Assembly (NCBI RefSeq): GCF_017948485.1
Contig: NZ_JAFFSX010000029.1
Span: forward strand, 62,001-126,000
DNA from: Streptomyces sp. GESEQ-35
GTDB lineage: Bacteria; Actinomycetota; Actinomycetes; Streptomycetales; Streptomycetaceae
Reading direction: 5' to 3'
DNA length: 64,000 nt
The notes under the pieces are model-generated. The model did no database searches, had not been told where the DNA came from, and was given only the letters and a program-made list of their open reading frames with translations. Made by a program: the position numbers and the translations under genes. This document shows positions 1 to 7,182 of the stretch, piece by piece; within the stretch, counting starts at the first letter, position 1; the number at the start of each line of letters is the position of its first letter.

Positions 1-891
1 TCCGCCGCGATCCCGCAGCCGGGACGCACCAAGGCGTTCCTGCGTCTGGTGATGATCGAGCACTCGGTCTTCGCCCTGCCCTTCGCCTACATCGCGGCGC
101 TGACCGCGATGTTCCAGTGGGACCGGAACATCCACTGGGGCCGGCTGCTGCTGGTCACCGTCTGCATGGTGGGTCTGCGCACCTTCGCGATGGCCGTGAA
201 CCGGATCATCGACCGCGAGATCGACGCCCGCAATCCGCGGACTGCACACCGTGAGCTGGTCACCGGTGCGATGTCGGTGAAGCACGCCTGGACCGGCGCG
301 CTGATCGCCGTAGTGATCTTCCTGGGCTCCGCGGCGCTCCTCAACCCCCTCTGCCTCGCCCTCGCCCCGGTCGCCGTCATCCCGATGGTGATCTATCCCT
401 ACGGCAAGCGGTTCACGAACTTCCCGCAGGCCATCCTCGGTCTCGCCCAGGCGATGGGGCCGGTCGGGGGCTGGCTGGCGATCACCGGTGAGTGGTCCTG
501 GGACGCGGTGATCCTGGGGCTCGCCGTCGGTATCTGGATCGGCGGCTTCGATCTGATCTACGCCTGCCAGGACGTCGAGACCGACCGTGAGGTCGGTGTC
601 ATGTCGGTTCCGGCGCGCTTCGGGATTCCGGCCGCGATCTGGGGCGCGCGCGTCTGCCACGCGATCACGACGGCGCTGTTCGTCTGGTACGCCCTGGACA
701 CCGGCGCCGGCGCCTTCTTCTGGTTCGGTCTGCTGATCGTCGCGGCCGCGTTTGTGTACGAGCACAACATCGTCCGCCCGCACGACCTGTCCCGCCTGAA
801 CAGGGCGTTCTTCAGCGTCAACGGGTTCATTGGGATTGCCCTGTTCGTGTGTGCGCTGATGGATCTGCTGGTGCGGGGACTTACCGTCTAG
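1..891 (+). CDS. mqnP: MqnP-type prenyltransferase (UbiA family), 5' partial
   Basis: Integral membrane prenyltransferase that attaches the polyprenyl tail to the 1,4-dihydroxy-6-naphthoate product of the futalosine menaquinone pathway. The reading frame is open to the left edge, so the true start lies outside the window and 296 residues are visible. The UbiA signature is clear: NRIIDREIDARNPRT (first Asp-rich motif) and YACQDVETDREVGV (second), separated by and followed by several hydrophobic segments. Assignment to the menaquinone branch rests on family resemblance plus the neighbouring ubiX and mqnE. The UbiD-type decarboxylase that often precedes it would be just outside the window (inference). 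Confidence 0.9.
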   Translation, partial: SAAIPQPGRTKAFLRLVMIEHSVFALPFAYIAALTAMFQWDRNIHWGRLLLVTVCMVGLRTFAMAVNRIIDREIDARNPRTAHRELVTGAMSVKHAWTGALIAVVIFLGSAALLNPLCLALAPVAVIPMVIYPYGKRFTNFPQAILGLAQAMGPVGGWLAITGEWSWDAVILGLAVGIWIGGFDLIYACQDVETDREVGVMSVPARFGIPAAIWGARVCHAITTALFVWYALDTGAGAFFWFGLLIVAAAFVYEHNIVRPHDLSRLNRAFFSVNGFIGIALFVCALMDLLVRGLTV

Positions 892-1063
892 GGCGGTCTG
901 TTGTCGGTCGGCTGCGGCGCCGTTGTGGCTGGTCGCGCAGTTCCCCGCGCCCCTGGGGGCGTTGCGGAACCGGGGTGGGTTTGGTGGCCGTGGGAGGTGC
1001 GGCGGTCTGTTGTCGGTCGGCTGCGGCGCCGTTGTGGCTGGTCGCGCAGTTCCCCGCGCCCCT
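892..1063. repeat. Two identical 63-bp copies of a dispersed intergenic repeat
   Basis: Positions 892-954 and 1001-1063 are identical over 63 bp with a period of 109 bp. The unit contains the segment TGGTCGCGCAGTTCCCCGCG, seen again in degenerate or inverted form near 12024, 24288 and 61774. The second copy ends in a perfect GC stem (1056-1062 pairing with 1067-1073), so this 255-bp gap probably also ends transcription between mqnP and the oppositely oriented rhomboid gene. Confidence 0.85.
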
Positions 1064-1071
1064 TGCGGGGC

Positions 1072-1150
1072 GCTGTGGTGCACCGGGATTCGCCAGTCCC
1101 CGCCTGTGCGGCGGGCTGTGGTGCACCGGGATTCGCCAGTCCCCGCCTAC
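1072..1150. repeat. 43-bp tandem duplication in intergenic DNA
   Basis: A 43-bp unit beginning GCTGTGGTGCACCGGGATTC occurs at 1072-1114 and again from 1115; the second copy runs into the 3' end of the rhomboid gene. No open frame of its own is convincing, and it looks like a local duplication next to the dispersed repeat. Confidence 0.75.
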
Positions 1151-1860
1151 GCGGCGCGCGGACCTATTGCCGGGCGGCGGAACAGATACGCCGCCACGAC
1201 GCCCGACACCAGGCCGATCAGGTGGCCCTGCCAGCTGACGCTGGTCTGGGTCGGTGCGAGGCCGGCCAGGATCGAGCCGCCCCAGACCGCGGCGATGAGC
1301 AGGCCGACGAGGATGCCGAGTGGCCGGCGCTCCACGAAGCCGGTCACCAGCAGGAAGCCGAAGAGGCCGAAGATCAGGCCGGAGGCGCCCGCGGTGTTGC
1401 TGTGCGCCGGGGATATGAGCCACACACCCAGTCCGTCCGCGACGATGATCAGCGCGCAGACCATCGCGAACCGGCGTAGGCCGCCGAGGGCCGCGAGGAA
1501 GCCGAGGATCAGCAGCGGCACGCTGTTGGCGGCGACATGGGCGAAGCCGAAGTGGAGGAAGGCGGCGGGCACGATGTCGACCAGCTCGGACGGTTCGCGC
1601 GGGGTGATGCCCAGGCCGTCCAGCGCATGGCCGCTGACCACGTCGACCACTTCGAGCAGCCACAGCAGGGCCACCCAGCCCACCATCAGCTTGGCCGCGG
1701 TCTTCGCACGGTCGCCGCGCGCCAACACCGGGCCCGCACCCGCGCCGACACCCGCTTTCGCCGCCGCGGCACGCTGCCTCGCTCCCGCCCTCCAGCCGGA
1801 GCCCGCACCCATATCCGCCATGGCGTCCCCCAGCCCTAGCAGTCCTAGCCCGTCACTCAT
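1147..1860 (-). CDS. Rhomboid-family intramembrane serine protease
   Basis: A probable polytopic membrane protease of about 237 residues that cleaves transmembrane substrates within the bilayer. The sequence shows the rhomboid signs in order: a hydrophobic first segment, the HFGFAHVAANS motif, the catalytic serine in GASGLIFGLFG, and the catalytic histidine in SWQGHLIGLVSG near the C-terminus. The start is uncertain: ATG at 1860, GTG at 1875 and ATG at 1821 are all in frame, and the Ala/Gly-rich first 40 residues are not conserved-looking. It is divergent from ubiX with under 100 bp between them. The substrate cannot be predicted. Confidence 0.8.
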   Translation of the reverse strand: MSDGLGLLGLGDAMADMGAGSGWRAGARQRAAAAKAGVGAGAGPVLARGDRAKTAAKLMVGWVALLWLLEVVDVVSGHALDGLGITPREPSELVDIVPAAFLHFGFAHVAANSVPLLILGFLAALGGLRRFAMVCALIIVADGLGVWLISPAHSNTAGASGLIFGLFGFLLVTGFVERRPLGILVGLLIAAVWGGSILAGLAPTQTSVSWQGHLIGLVSGVVAAYLFRRPAIGPRAA

Positions 1861-1952
1861 GGCAACGGCCCGCACCCTCGGCCGGTTCCCACCCCGTGAA
1901 GCCGGATAGGCTCGGGGTTGTGAACCGAGTCAAGCCAGGAGAGACGGGGCGT

Positions 1953-2609
1953 GTGCCTTGGATCGTAGGGGTGTCCGGTGCCTCCGGCACCCCGTATGCC
2001 GCTGCCGTGCTGCGCGCGCTGCTGGCCGCCGGGGAGGGCGTCGACCTGGTCGTCAGCCGGGCCTCCCGGCTCACGCTGCTCGATGAGACCGGCATCTCCT
2101 TCCGGGACGCGCACTGGCGGGAGGACCTGCGGGAATGGCTGTCGCGGGGGGCCGACGGCAAGCCGGACTCCTTCGACGTGGACGTGGACGTCACGGGCGT
2201 ACGGCACTGGGCTCCGGGTGACCTGGCCGCGGGCCCGTCCTCGGGGTCGTACCCCACCAAGGGGATGCTGATCGTGCCCGCCTCCACCGCCTGCGTCGCG
2301 GGCGTCGCGCTCGGGCTGTCCAAGGACCTGTTGCAGCGAGCGGCGAGCGTGACCCTGAAAGAGCGCCGCAAGCTCGTCGTCGCCGTACGCGAGACACCCC
2401 TGAACGGGCAGACCCTGCGCCACCTGGTGACACTGGACGACGCGGGCGCGACCGTGGTGCCCGCCTCGCCCGCCTTCTACGCGGGGGCCACGCACATCCA
2501 GGACCTGGTGGACTTCGTGGCCGGCCGGGTCCTGGACGCGGCGGGTGCCGAGCACGACCTCTACCGCCGCTGGACGGGCGAACTCGGCGGCGGGGCCGGC
2601 ACCACTTGA
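1953..2609 (+). CDS. ubiX: UbiX-family flavin prenyltransferase
   Basis: Makes prenylated FMN, the cofactor of UbiD-type decarboxylases, here presumably the decarboxylase of the futalosine menaquinone route. The protein (218 aa) opens with the phosphate-binding motif GVSGASGTPYA and has the late ST-rich segment KGMLIVPASTACVAG typical of the family. GTG at 1953 is chosen because AGGAGA lies about 11 nt upstream; in-frame GTGs at 1896 and 1920 would add an uncharacteristic N-terminus. It sits between mqnP and mqnE on the same strand, which supports a menaquinone role. Its stop codon lies inside a 15-bp tandem repeat. Confidence 0.88.
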   Translation: MPWIVGVSGASGTPYAAAVLRALLAAGEGVDLVVSRASRLTLLDETGISFRDAHWREDLREWLSRGADGKPDSFDVDVDVTGVRHWAPGDLAAGPSSGSYPTKGMLIVPASTACVAGVALGLSKDLLQRAASVTLKERRKLVVAVRETPLNGQTLRHLVTLDDAGATVVPASPAFYAGATHIQDLVDFVAGRVLDAAGAEHDLYRRWTGELGGGAGTT

Positions 2610-2642
2610 GGCGGCACCACTTGAGGCGGCACCACTTGAGGC
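2598..2642. repeat. Three perfect 15-bp tandem repeats spanning the ubiX stop
   Basis: The unit GGCACCACTTGAGGC occurs at 2598-2612, 2613-2627 and 2628-2642 with no mismatch, followed by a degenerate partial copy. The ubiX stop codon TGA is in the first copy and each further copy repeats it, so expansion or contraction would not change the protein. Confidence 0.95.
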
Positions 2643-2718
2643 GCCACCTGAGCCACTCAGCACACCAGAACATCGGAATCGTCGGAATCGGCGGAATCAG
2701 CGGAAGGCTTCGAATCGC

Positions 2719-3174
2719 ATGGACGCGGTGGACAGGCAGCTCATCCAGGCCCTGAGAGAGAACGGCCGGGCCTCGTACGCGGAGCTGGGGCGCCTCGTCG
2801 GCCTGTCGGGACCCAGCGTCACCGACCGCATCAACCGGCTGGAGGCGGCCGGCGTCATCACCGGCTACCGCGCCACCGTCGACGCCGCCTCGCTCGGCCT
2901 CGGCGTCACCGCCCTGATCGGCATCTCGCTCTCCGACGCCACCGACCACGAGGACGTGGCGCAACGGCTGAAGGACCTCTCCGAGATCGAGGACTGCTGG
3001 TTCATCGCGGGCGAGGACTCCTACATGCTGAAGGTGCGCGCCGCGGACGTCGACGGTCTGGAGAAGATCATCCGCCGGCTCAGCGGCACCAAGGGCGTCT
3101 CCCGGACCCGCACCACGATCGTGCTCTCCACGAAGTGGGAGAACCGGGTCGGGGAACTGCCCGAGGAAGCGTAG
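2719..3174 (+). CDS. Lrp/AsnC-family transcriptional regulator
   Basis: A DNA-binding regulator of 151 aa, the normal family length. The N-terminal winged helix-turn-helix includes SYAELGRLVGLSGPSVTDRI, and the C-terminal half has the alternating alpha/beta pattern of a RAM effector-binding domain, ending with the TTIVLSTKWE strand. ATG at 2719 is preceded by GGAAGG at a suitable distance; a longer frame upstream reads through repeats and is not believed. Located between ubiX and mqnE on the same strand, so it may control the menaquinone block (inference). The ligand is unknown. Confidence 0.88.
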   Translation: MDAVDRQLIQALRENGRASYAELGRLVGLSGPSVTDRINRLEAAGVITGYRATVDAASLGLGVTALIGISLSDATDHEDVAQRLKDLSEIEDCWFIAGEDSYMLKVRAADVDGLEKIIRRLSGTKGVSRTRTTIVLSTKWENRVGELPEEA

Positions 3175-3212
3175 ACGTACGGTTGGACAGGTTGTCGGAG
3201 AAAGGTGTGAGC

Positions 3213-4376
3213 ATGGACGTCGGGCTCAAGCGCGAGCTGGAGCAGAAGGTCAGGGCCGGTGAGCGGCTGACCCGCGAGGACGGCATCGCGCTGTACGAGT
3301 CGGACGACCTGGCCTGGCTGGGCGGTCTCGCGCACGAGGTGCGGACCCGCAAGAACGGCGACGTCGTGCACTTCAACGTCAACCGTCACCTCAACATGAC
3401 CAACGTCTGCACGGCCTCCTGCGCCTACTGCTCCTTCCAGCGCAAGCCGGGCGAGAAGGACGCGTACACGATGCGCATCGAGGAGGCGGTGAAGCTCGCC
3501 AAGGCGATGGAGGGCGAGAACCTCACCGAGCTGCACATCGTCAACGGGCTTCATCCCAATCTCCCGTGGCGGTACTACCCCCGCTCCCTGCGCGAGCTGA
3601 AGGCCGCCCTCCCGAACGTGTCGCTGAAGGCGTTCACGGCGACGGAGATCCACCACTTCGAGACGATCTCCGGGCTGAGCGCGAGCGAGATCCTGGACGA
3701 GCTGATCGACGCCGGGCTGGAGTCCCTCACCGGCGGTGGCGCGGAGATCTTCGACTGGGAGGTGCGCCAGCACATCGTGGACCACCGCACCCACTGGGAG
3801 GACTGGTCCCGCATTCACCGCCTGGCGCACGAGAAGGGTCTGAAGACCCCGTGCACCATGCTGTACGGCCACATCGAGGAGCCGCGGCACAGGGTCGATC
3901 ACGTCCTGCGCCTGCGTGAGCTCCAGGACGAGACGAACGGCTTCCAGGTCTTCATCCCGCTGCGCTACCAGCACGACTTCGTGGACATGAAGGACGGCAA
4001 GGTGCGTAATCGCCTTCAGGCGCGTACGCAGATGGCCACGGGTGCCGAGGCCCTCAAGACCTTCGCGGTCTCGCGCCTCCTCTTCGACAACGTCCCCCAC
4101 GTCAAGGTCTTCTGGGTCATGCACGGCGTCCAGACCGCCCAACTGGCCCTCCAGCACGGCGCCGACGACATGGACGGCTCGGTCGTCGAGTACAAGATCA
4201 CACACGACGCGGACAACTACGGCACGCCGAACAAGCTGACCCGCGAGGACCTGCTGGACCTCATCACGGACGCCGGCTTCCGTCCGGTGGAGCGCAACAC
4301 GCGGTACGAGATCATCCGGGAGTACGAGGGTCCGGACCCGGAGCGCCGGGAGTCGCCGCAGCCGATGCGGGTCTGA
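3213..4376 (+). CDS. mqnE: Aminofutalosine synthase MqnE (radical SAM)
   Basis: Radical SAM enzyme that joins the adenosyl part of SAM to 3-(1-carboxyvinyloxy)benzoate, giving 6-amino-6-deoxyfutalosine in menaquinone synthesis. The 387-residue protein has the radical SAM motif CTASCAYCSF (CxxxCxxC) near residues 65-75, just after NVNRHLNMTNV, and the family segment LTGGGAEIFD in the middle. ATG at 3213 has AAAGG 7-8 nt upstream; GTG at 3207 is an alternative. It is about 55 nt behind the Lrp-family regulator. MqnC, a homologous radical SAM enzyme, is encoded at 22623. Confidence 0.96.
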   Translation: MDVGLKRELEQKVRAGERLTREDGIALYESDDLAWLGGLAHEVRTRKNGDVVHFNVNRHLNMTNVCTASCAYCSFQRKPGEKDAYTMRIEEAVKLAKAMEGENLTELHIVNGLHPNLPWRYYPRSLRELKAALPNVSLKAFTATEIHHFETISGLSASEILDELIDAGLESLTGGGAEIFDWEVRQHIVDHRTHWEDWSRIHRLAHEKGLKTPCTMLYGHIEEPRHRVDHVLRLRELQDETNGFQVFIPLRYQHDFVDMKDGKVRNRLQARTQMATGAEALKTFAVSRLLFDNVPHVKVFWVMHGVQTAQLALQHGADDMDGSVVEYKITHDADNYGTPNKLTREDLLDLITDAGFRPVERNTRYEIIREYEGPDPERRESPQPMRV

Positions 4377-4402
4377 CCCGCCGTAATAGGTACGATCGGT
4401 CC

Positions 4403-4927
4403 GTGTCCCTTACTTTCACTCTCGACCCCGCCGTGGACCCCGCCCTGCGCGACGGGGTCCTCGACCTGTGGACCGATGTCTCCAACGCGGGCGGATCCGT
4501 CGGCTTCGTGCCGCCGGTGACGCGGGAAGCGATACGTCCGGAGCTGGTGAAGCACCTCGTGGCCATGGCCGAGGGGCGGACCCGGCTGCTCGTCGGGCAC
4601 GACGACACCGGGCAGGTCGCCGCCGCGGCCTTCCTCGCCTTCAACACCCACCGGCTGATGACGCACTGGCTGTGGCTGTACACGGTGATGGTGCACCCCC
4701 GGCACCAGGGCAAGGGGTACGGGCGGGACCTCCTCGCCGCCGCCGAGGACGCGGCCCGCGGCTTCGACGGCGTCGAGGCGATCCGGCTGACCTGCCGCGG
4801 CGGCAACGGCCTGGAGCGGTTCTACGGCTCCTGCGGCTACAAGGAGGTCGGCCGGGTGCCGGGCGCGATCCGCGTCGCTCCCGGGGACGACCGCGACGAC
4901 ATCCTCATGCTGCTGTCGCTGAGGTGA
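4403..4927 (+). CDS. GNAT-family N-acetyltransferase
   Basis: A 174-aa cytoplasmic acyltransferase of the GNAT superfamily. The acetyl-CoA-binding signature is visible as MVHPRHQGKGYGRDLLAAAE, preceded by a strand-rich core and followed by GNGLERFYGSCGYKEVGR, the usual last strand-turn. The substrate is not predictable. No clear ribosome site precedes the GTG start; TACGAT lies 7-12 nt upstream, which fits a -10 box and a leaderless or near-leaderless message (inference). Confidence 0.82.
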   Translation: MSLTFTLDPAVDPALRDGVLDLWTDVSNAGGSVGFVPPVTREAIRPELVKHLVAMAEGRTRLLVGHDDTGQVAAAAFLAFNTHRLMTHWLWLYTVMVHPRHQGKGYGRDLLAAAEDAARGFDGVEAIRLTCRGGNGLERFYGSCGYKEVGRVPGAIRVAPGDDRDDILMLLSLR

Positions 4928-5006
4928 GCCACGCACCCCCCTCCAAGATCGGATGCGGCGCGTGCTTCACTGGACGGGACTGTTCGTTACGGAAGAGTGG
5001 ATTGAG

Positions 5007-5306
5007 ATGCTCCGCTACACACTGATGCGCCTCGGGATCTTCGCGGGCTGCTTCGTGGTCGTCTGGGGCCTCGTCTACTCCGGCCTCGCCCCGCGCGGCC
5101 TCGGCGCCTCGAACGGCATGTGGGTCGTCCTCCTCGCGCTCGTGCTCTCCGCCCCGCTCAGCTTCGTTCTCCTGCGCAAGGAGCGGGACCGGGCGTCGGT
5201 GAAGATCGTCCAGAAGGTGGACCGGGTGAAGGCCAACCTGGACGCCAACCGCTCCCAGGAGGACGTGGCGGACGACACCTCCCGCGCACAGGGGCACGCT
5301 TCTTAG
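5007..5306 (+). CDS. DUF4229 small membrane protein
   Basis: A 99-residue protein with two predicted membrane helices (LGIFAGCFVVVWGLVYSGL and MWVVLLALVLSAPLSFVLL) and a charged, coiled tail rich in Lys, Asp and Arg. It fits the actinobacterial DUF4229 family, whose function is unknown. ATG at 5007 follows GGAAGAGTGGATTGAG; an in-frame ATG at 4953 would add 18 residues. It lies alone between a GNAT gene and a TetR gene on the same strand. Confidence 0.78.
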   Translation: MLRYTLMRLGIFAGCFVVVWGLVYSGLAPRGLGASNGMWVVLLALVLSAPLSFVLLRKERDRASVKIVQKVDRVKANLDANRSQEDVADDTSRAQGHAS

Positions 5307-5343
5307 GGCTCTGCCGCGGCCTGCGAACCGTAGGCTGACCCTC

Positions 5344-5997
5344 ATGGGTGTCGTGAAGACCAAGCGGATGCCGCGTGCCGTACGTGAGCAGCAGATGCTC
5401 GACGCCGCCGTACAGACCTTCGGCCAGCGTGGATACATGGCCGCGTCGATGGATGAGATAGCCGAACTCGCGGGCGTCTCCAAGCCGTTGGTCTATCTGT
5501 ACCTCAACTCGAAGGACGACCTCTTCACGGCGTGCATCCGCCGGGAGGCGACCGCTCTGACCGAAGCGGTGCGCAAGGGCGTCGACCCGGGCCTCCCCGC
5601 GGACCGCCAACTCTGGGCAGGGCTGCGGGCGTTCTTCACGCACACCGCGCGGAACCCGGACGGCTGGTCGGTGCTGCACCTCCAGGCCCGTACGCACGGT
5701 GAGCGGTTCGCCGCCGAGGTCACCGCGATGCGCGAGGAGATCGTCGCGTTCGTGACCCAGTTGATCCTGGCCGGCGCCCGCGAGGCGCACCGCGACCCCG
5801 ATCTGCCCGAGCGTGAGGTCGCCGGTCTCGCGGAGGCCCTGGTCGGCGCCGCCGAGTCGCTCGCCGCCTGGGCGAACGCGACCCCCGGCGTGACCGCCCG
5901 TCAGGCCGCCGCGACCCTGATGAACTTCGCCTGGGCGGGCCTGGGCGATCTGACGGAGGGCCGACCCTGGTCACCGCCGGAGGGTCAGACAGGGTAG
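5344..5997 (+). CDS. TetR-family transcriptional regulator
   Basis: A 217-aa one-component regulator. The N-terminal DNA-binding domain is typical, with FGQRGYMAASMDEIAELAG then VSKPLVYLYLNSKDDLFTAC as the helix-turn-helix and following helix; the rest is an all-helical ligand domain. It ends tail-to-tail with the MaoC-like gene, overlapping by 13 bp. The palindromes at 6843-6872, upstream of that MaoC-like gene, are candidate operators for it (inference). Confidence 0.88.
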   Translation: MGVVKTKRMPRAVREQQMLDAAVQTFGQRGYMAASMDEIAELAGVSKPLVYLYLNSKDDLFTACIRREATALTEAVRKGVDPGLPADRQLWAGLRAFFTHTARNPDGWSVLHLQARTHGERFAAEVTAMREEIVAFVTQLILAGAREAHRDPDLPEREVAGLAEALVGAAESLAAWANATPGVTARQAAATLMNFAWAGLGDLTEGRPWSPPEGQTG

Positions 5998-6815
5998 ACC
6001 CCGCCGCTGACGTGCGTCCGGTCGCCGCCCCGCAACTCGAACCGCTCTCCGCGCGCCGCGTATGTCACCGTCCCCGGCAACAGCACCGGCGCCCTGAACT
6101 CGGCGCGCACCAGCGCCCGTTCGGGAACCCCGTGCGCCGCCAGACACCGCGCCACCGTCCACATCCCGTGCGCGATGGCCCGCCGGAAGCCGAACAGCCG
6201 GGCGGTCAGGGGATGGAGATGGATCGGGTTGCGGTCCCCGGACGCGGCCGCGTACCGCCGCCCGATGTCCTCACCGAGCCGCCATTCGGCGATGTCGGGC
6301 AGCGGCCCCGGCCCTTCCTGCGGCGCCCGGTCCATACGGCCGTCCGTCCGGTGCCGGGCGAGATACGTGCTCCTCGACTCCCATACGACGTCCCCGGCCG
6401 CCCGCACCTCCGTGACGACCGCGGCCTCCGTGCCCCGTCGATGCGGCGCCAGTCCGTCGACGTAGACCGTCACTTCGTACTCCTCGGTCGCCGCCAGAGC
6501 CCGCCGCTGCGTGATCTCGATCGACGTGTGGACCAGTCCCAGCAGCGGCAGTGGAAAGCCCCGTCCGCTCATCAGCCGCATGGCCAGCGGAAAGCCCAGC
6601 ACATACGGGTAAGTCACCGGCAGCGCGTCGTCCCCGGTGGCGAACCCGCACACGCGCTCGTACGCGGCCAGCCGGGCGAGGTCGACGCGCACGCCGGGCA
6701 GGACGAGCCGGGTGCGGGGGAAGTCGGCGTCGGGGCGGGGCCGCTTGAAGGGGGAGAGGAGCGCGCCGCGGGCGAGCAACGGCGCGAGGGCGGGCGCATC
6801 GGTCAGGACGGCCAT
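5985..6815 (-). CDS. MaoC-like (R)-specific enoyl hydratase / acyl dehydratase
   Basis: A hot-dog-fold protein of 276 aa, long enough for a degenerate N-terminal hot dog plus a catalytic C-terminal one. The C-terminal half has the hydratase motif: YAAASGDRNPIHLHPLTARL followed by GFRRAIAHGMW, containing the Asp and His expected for water addition to trans-2-enoyl thioesters. ATG at 6815 has GGGGAG upstream. Divergent from the acyl-CoA ligase at 7183, so a role in fatty-acid turnover is plausible (inference). Confidence 0.8.
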   Translation of the reverse strand: MAVLTDAPALAPLLARGALLSPFKRPRPDADFPRTRLVLPGVRVDLARLAAYERVCGFATGDDALPVTYPYVLGFPLAMRLMSGRGFPLPLLGLVHTSIEITQRRALAATEEYEVTVYVDGLAPHRRGTEAAVVTEVRAAGDVVWESRSTYLARHRTDGRMDRAPQEGPGPLPDIAEWRLGEDIGRRYAAASGDRNPIHLHPLTARLFGFRRAIAHGMWTVARCLAAHGVPERALVRAEFRAPVLLPGTVTYAARGERFELRGGDRTHVSGGVYPV

Positions 6816-6842
6816 GTCCAACTCCCCACGTGAAGGTCTCCG

Positions 6843-6872
6843 CTTACTCGGAAGTAAGGTTACCGCAGGTAA
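6843..6872. promoter_or_regulatory. Two adjacent palindromes, candidate operator of the MaoC-like gene
   Basis: CTTACT at 6843-6848 pairs with AGTAAG at 6853-6858, and TTACC at 6860-6864 pairs with GGTAA at 6868-6872. They lie 28-57 nt upstream of the MaoC-like start and share the half-site GTAAG. This is what a TetR-family operator often looks like, and a TetR gene is next door at 5344. A third short palindrome, GGCCGT-CA-ACGGCC, is at 6931-6944. The rest of the 367-bp gap up to 7182 shows no gene. Confidence 0.5.
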
Positions 6873-7182
6873 GGCTAGGTCGAGGAGTACGCTCGGAGGG
6901 CGTCGGAGGTGAGGATTTCTCACCTTGGGAGGCCGTCAACGGCCAGGTAGATTGGGTAAGTTGACCTCGTTTCGGCAGGGGCCTCGGTGACCGCCGAGGT
7001 TGCACATCCCCGGCCCTGTACCACCCCGTAACCCGCACCAACTCCACACCTGGGCACCGTACGATCTCCCACCTAACCAGCGGTAACACGCGTGGCCGCA
7101 CACCCGCTGGTGAACGCCGCAGTACGCGCTGCGCGTACCTCATGCAGCAGAGCGGTACGAGCTGCACGCCCCAGGAGCTGCC

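Noticed and set aside
892..1150. CRISPR-like array at the direct repeats
   Set aside because: Only two copies per unit, GC-rich 63-bp and 43-bp units, no regular spacers and no cas genes.
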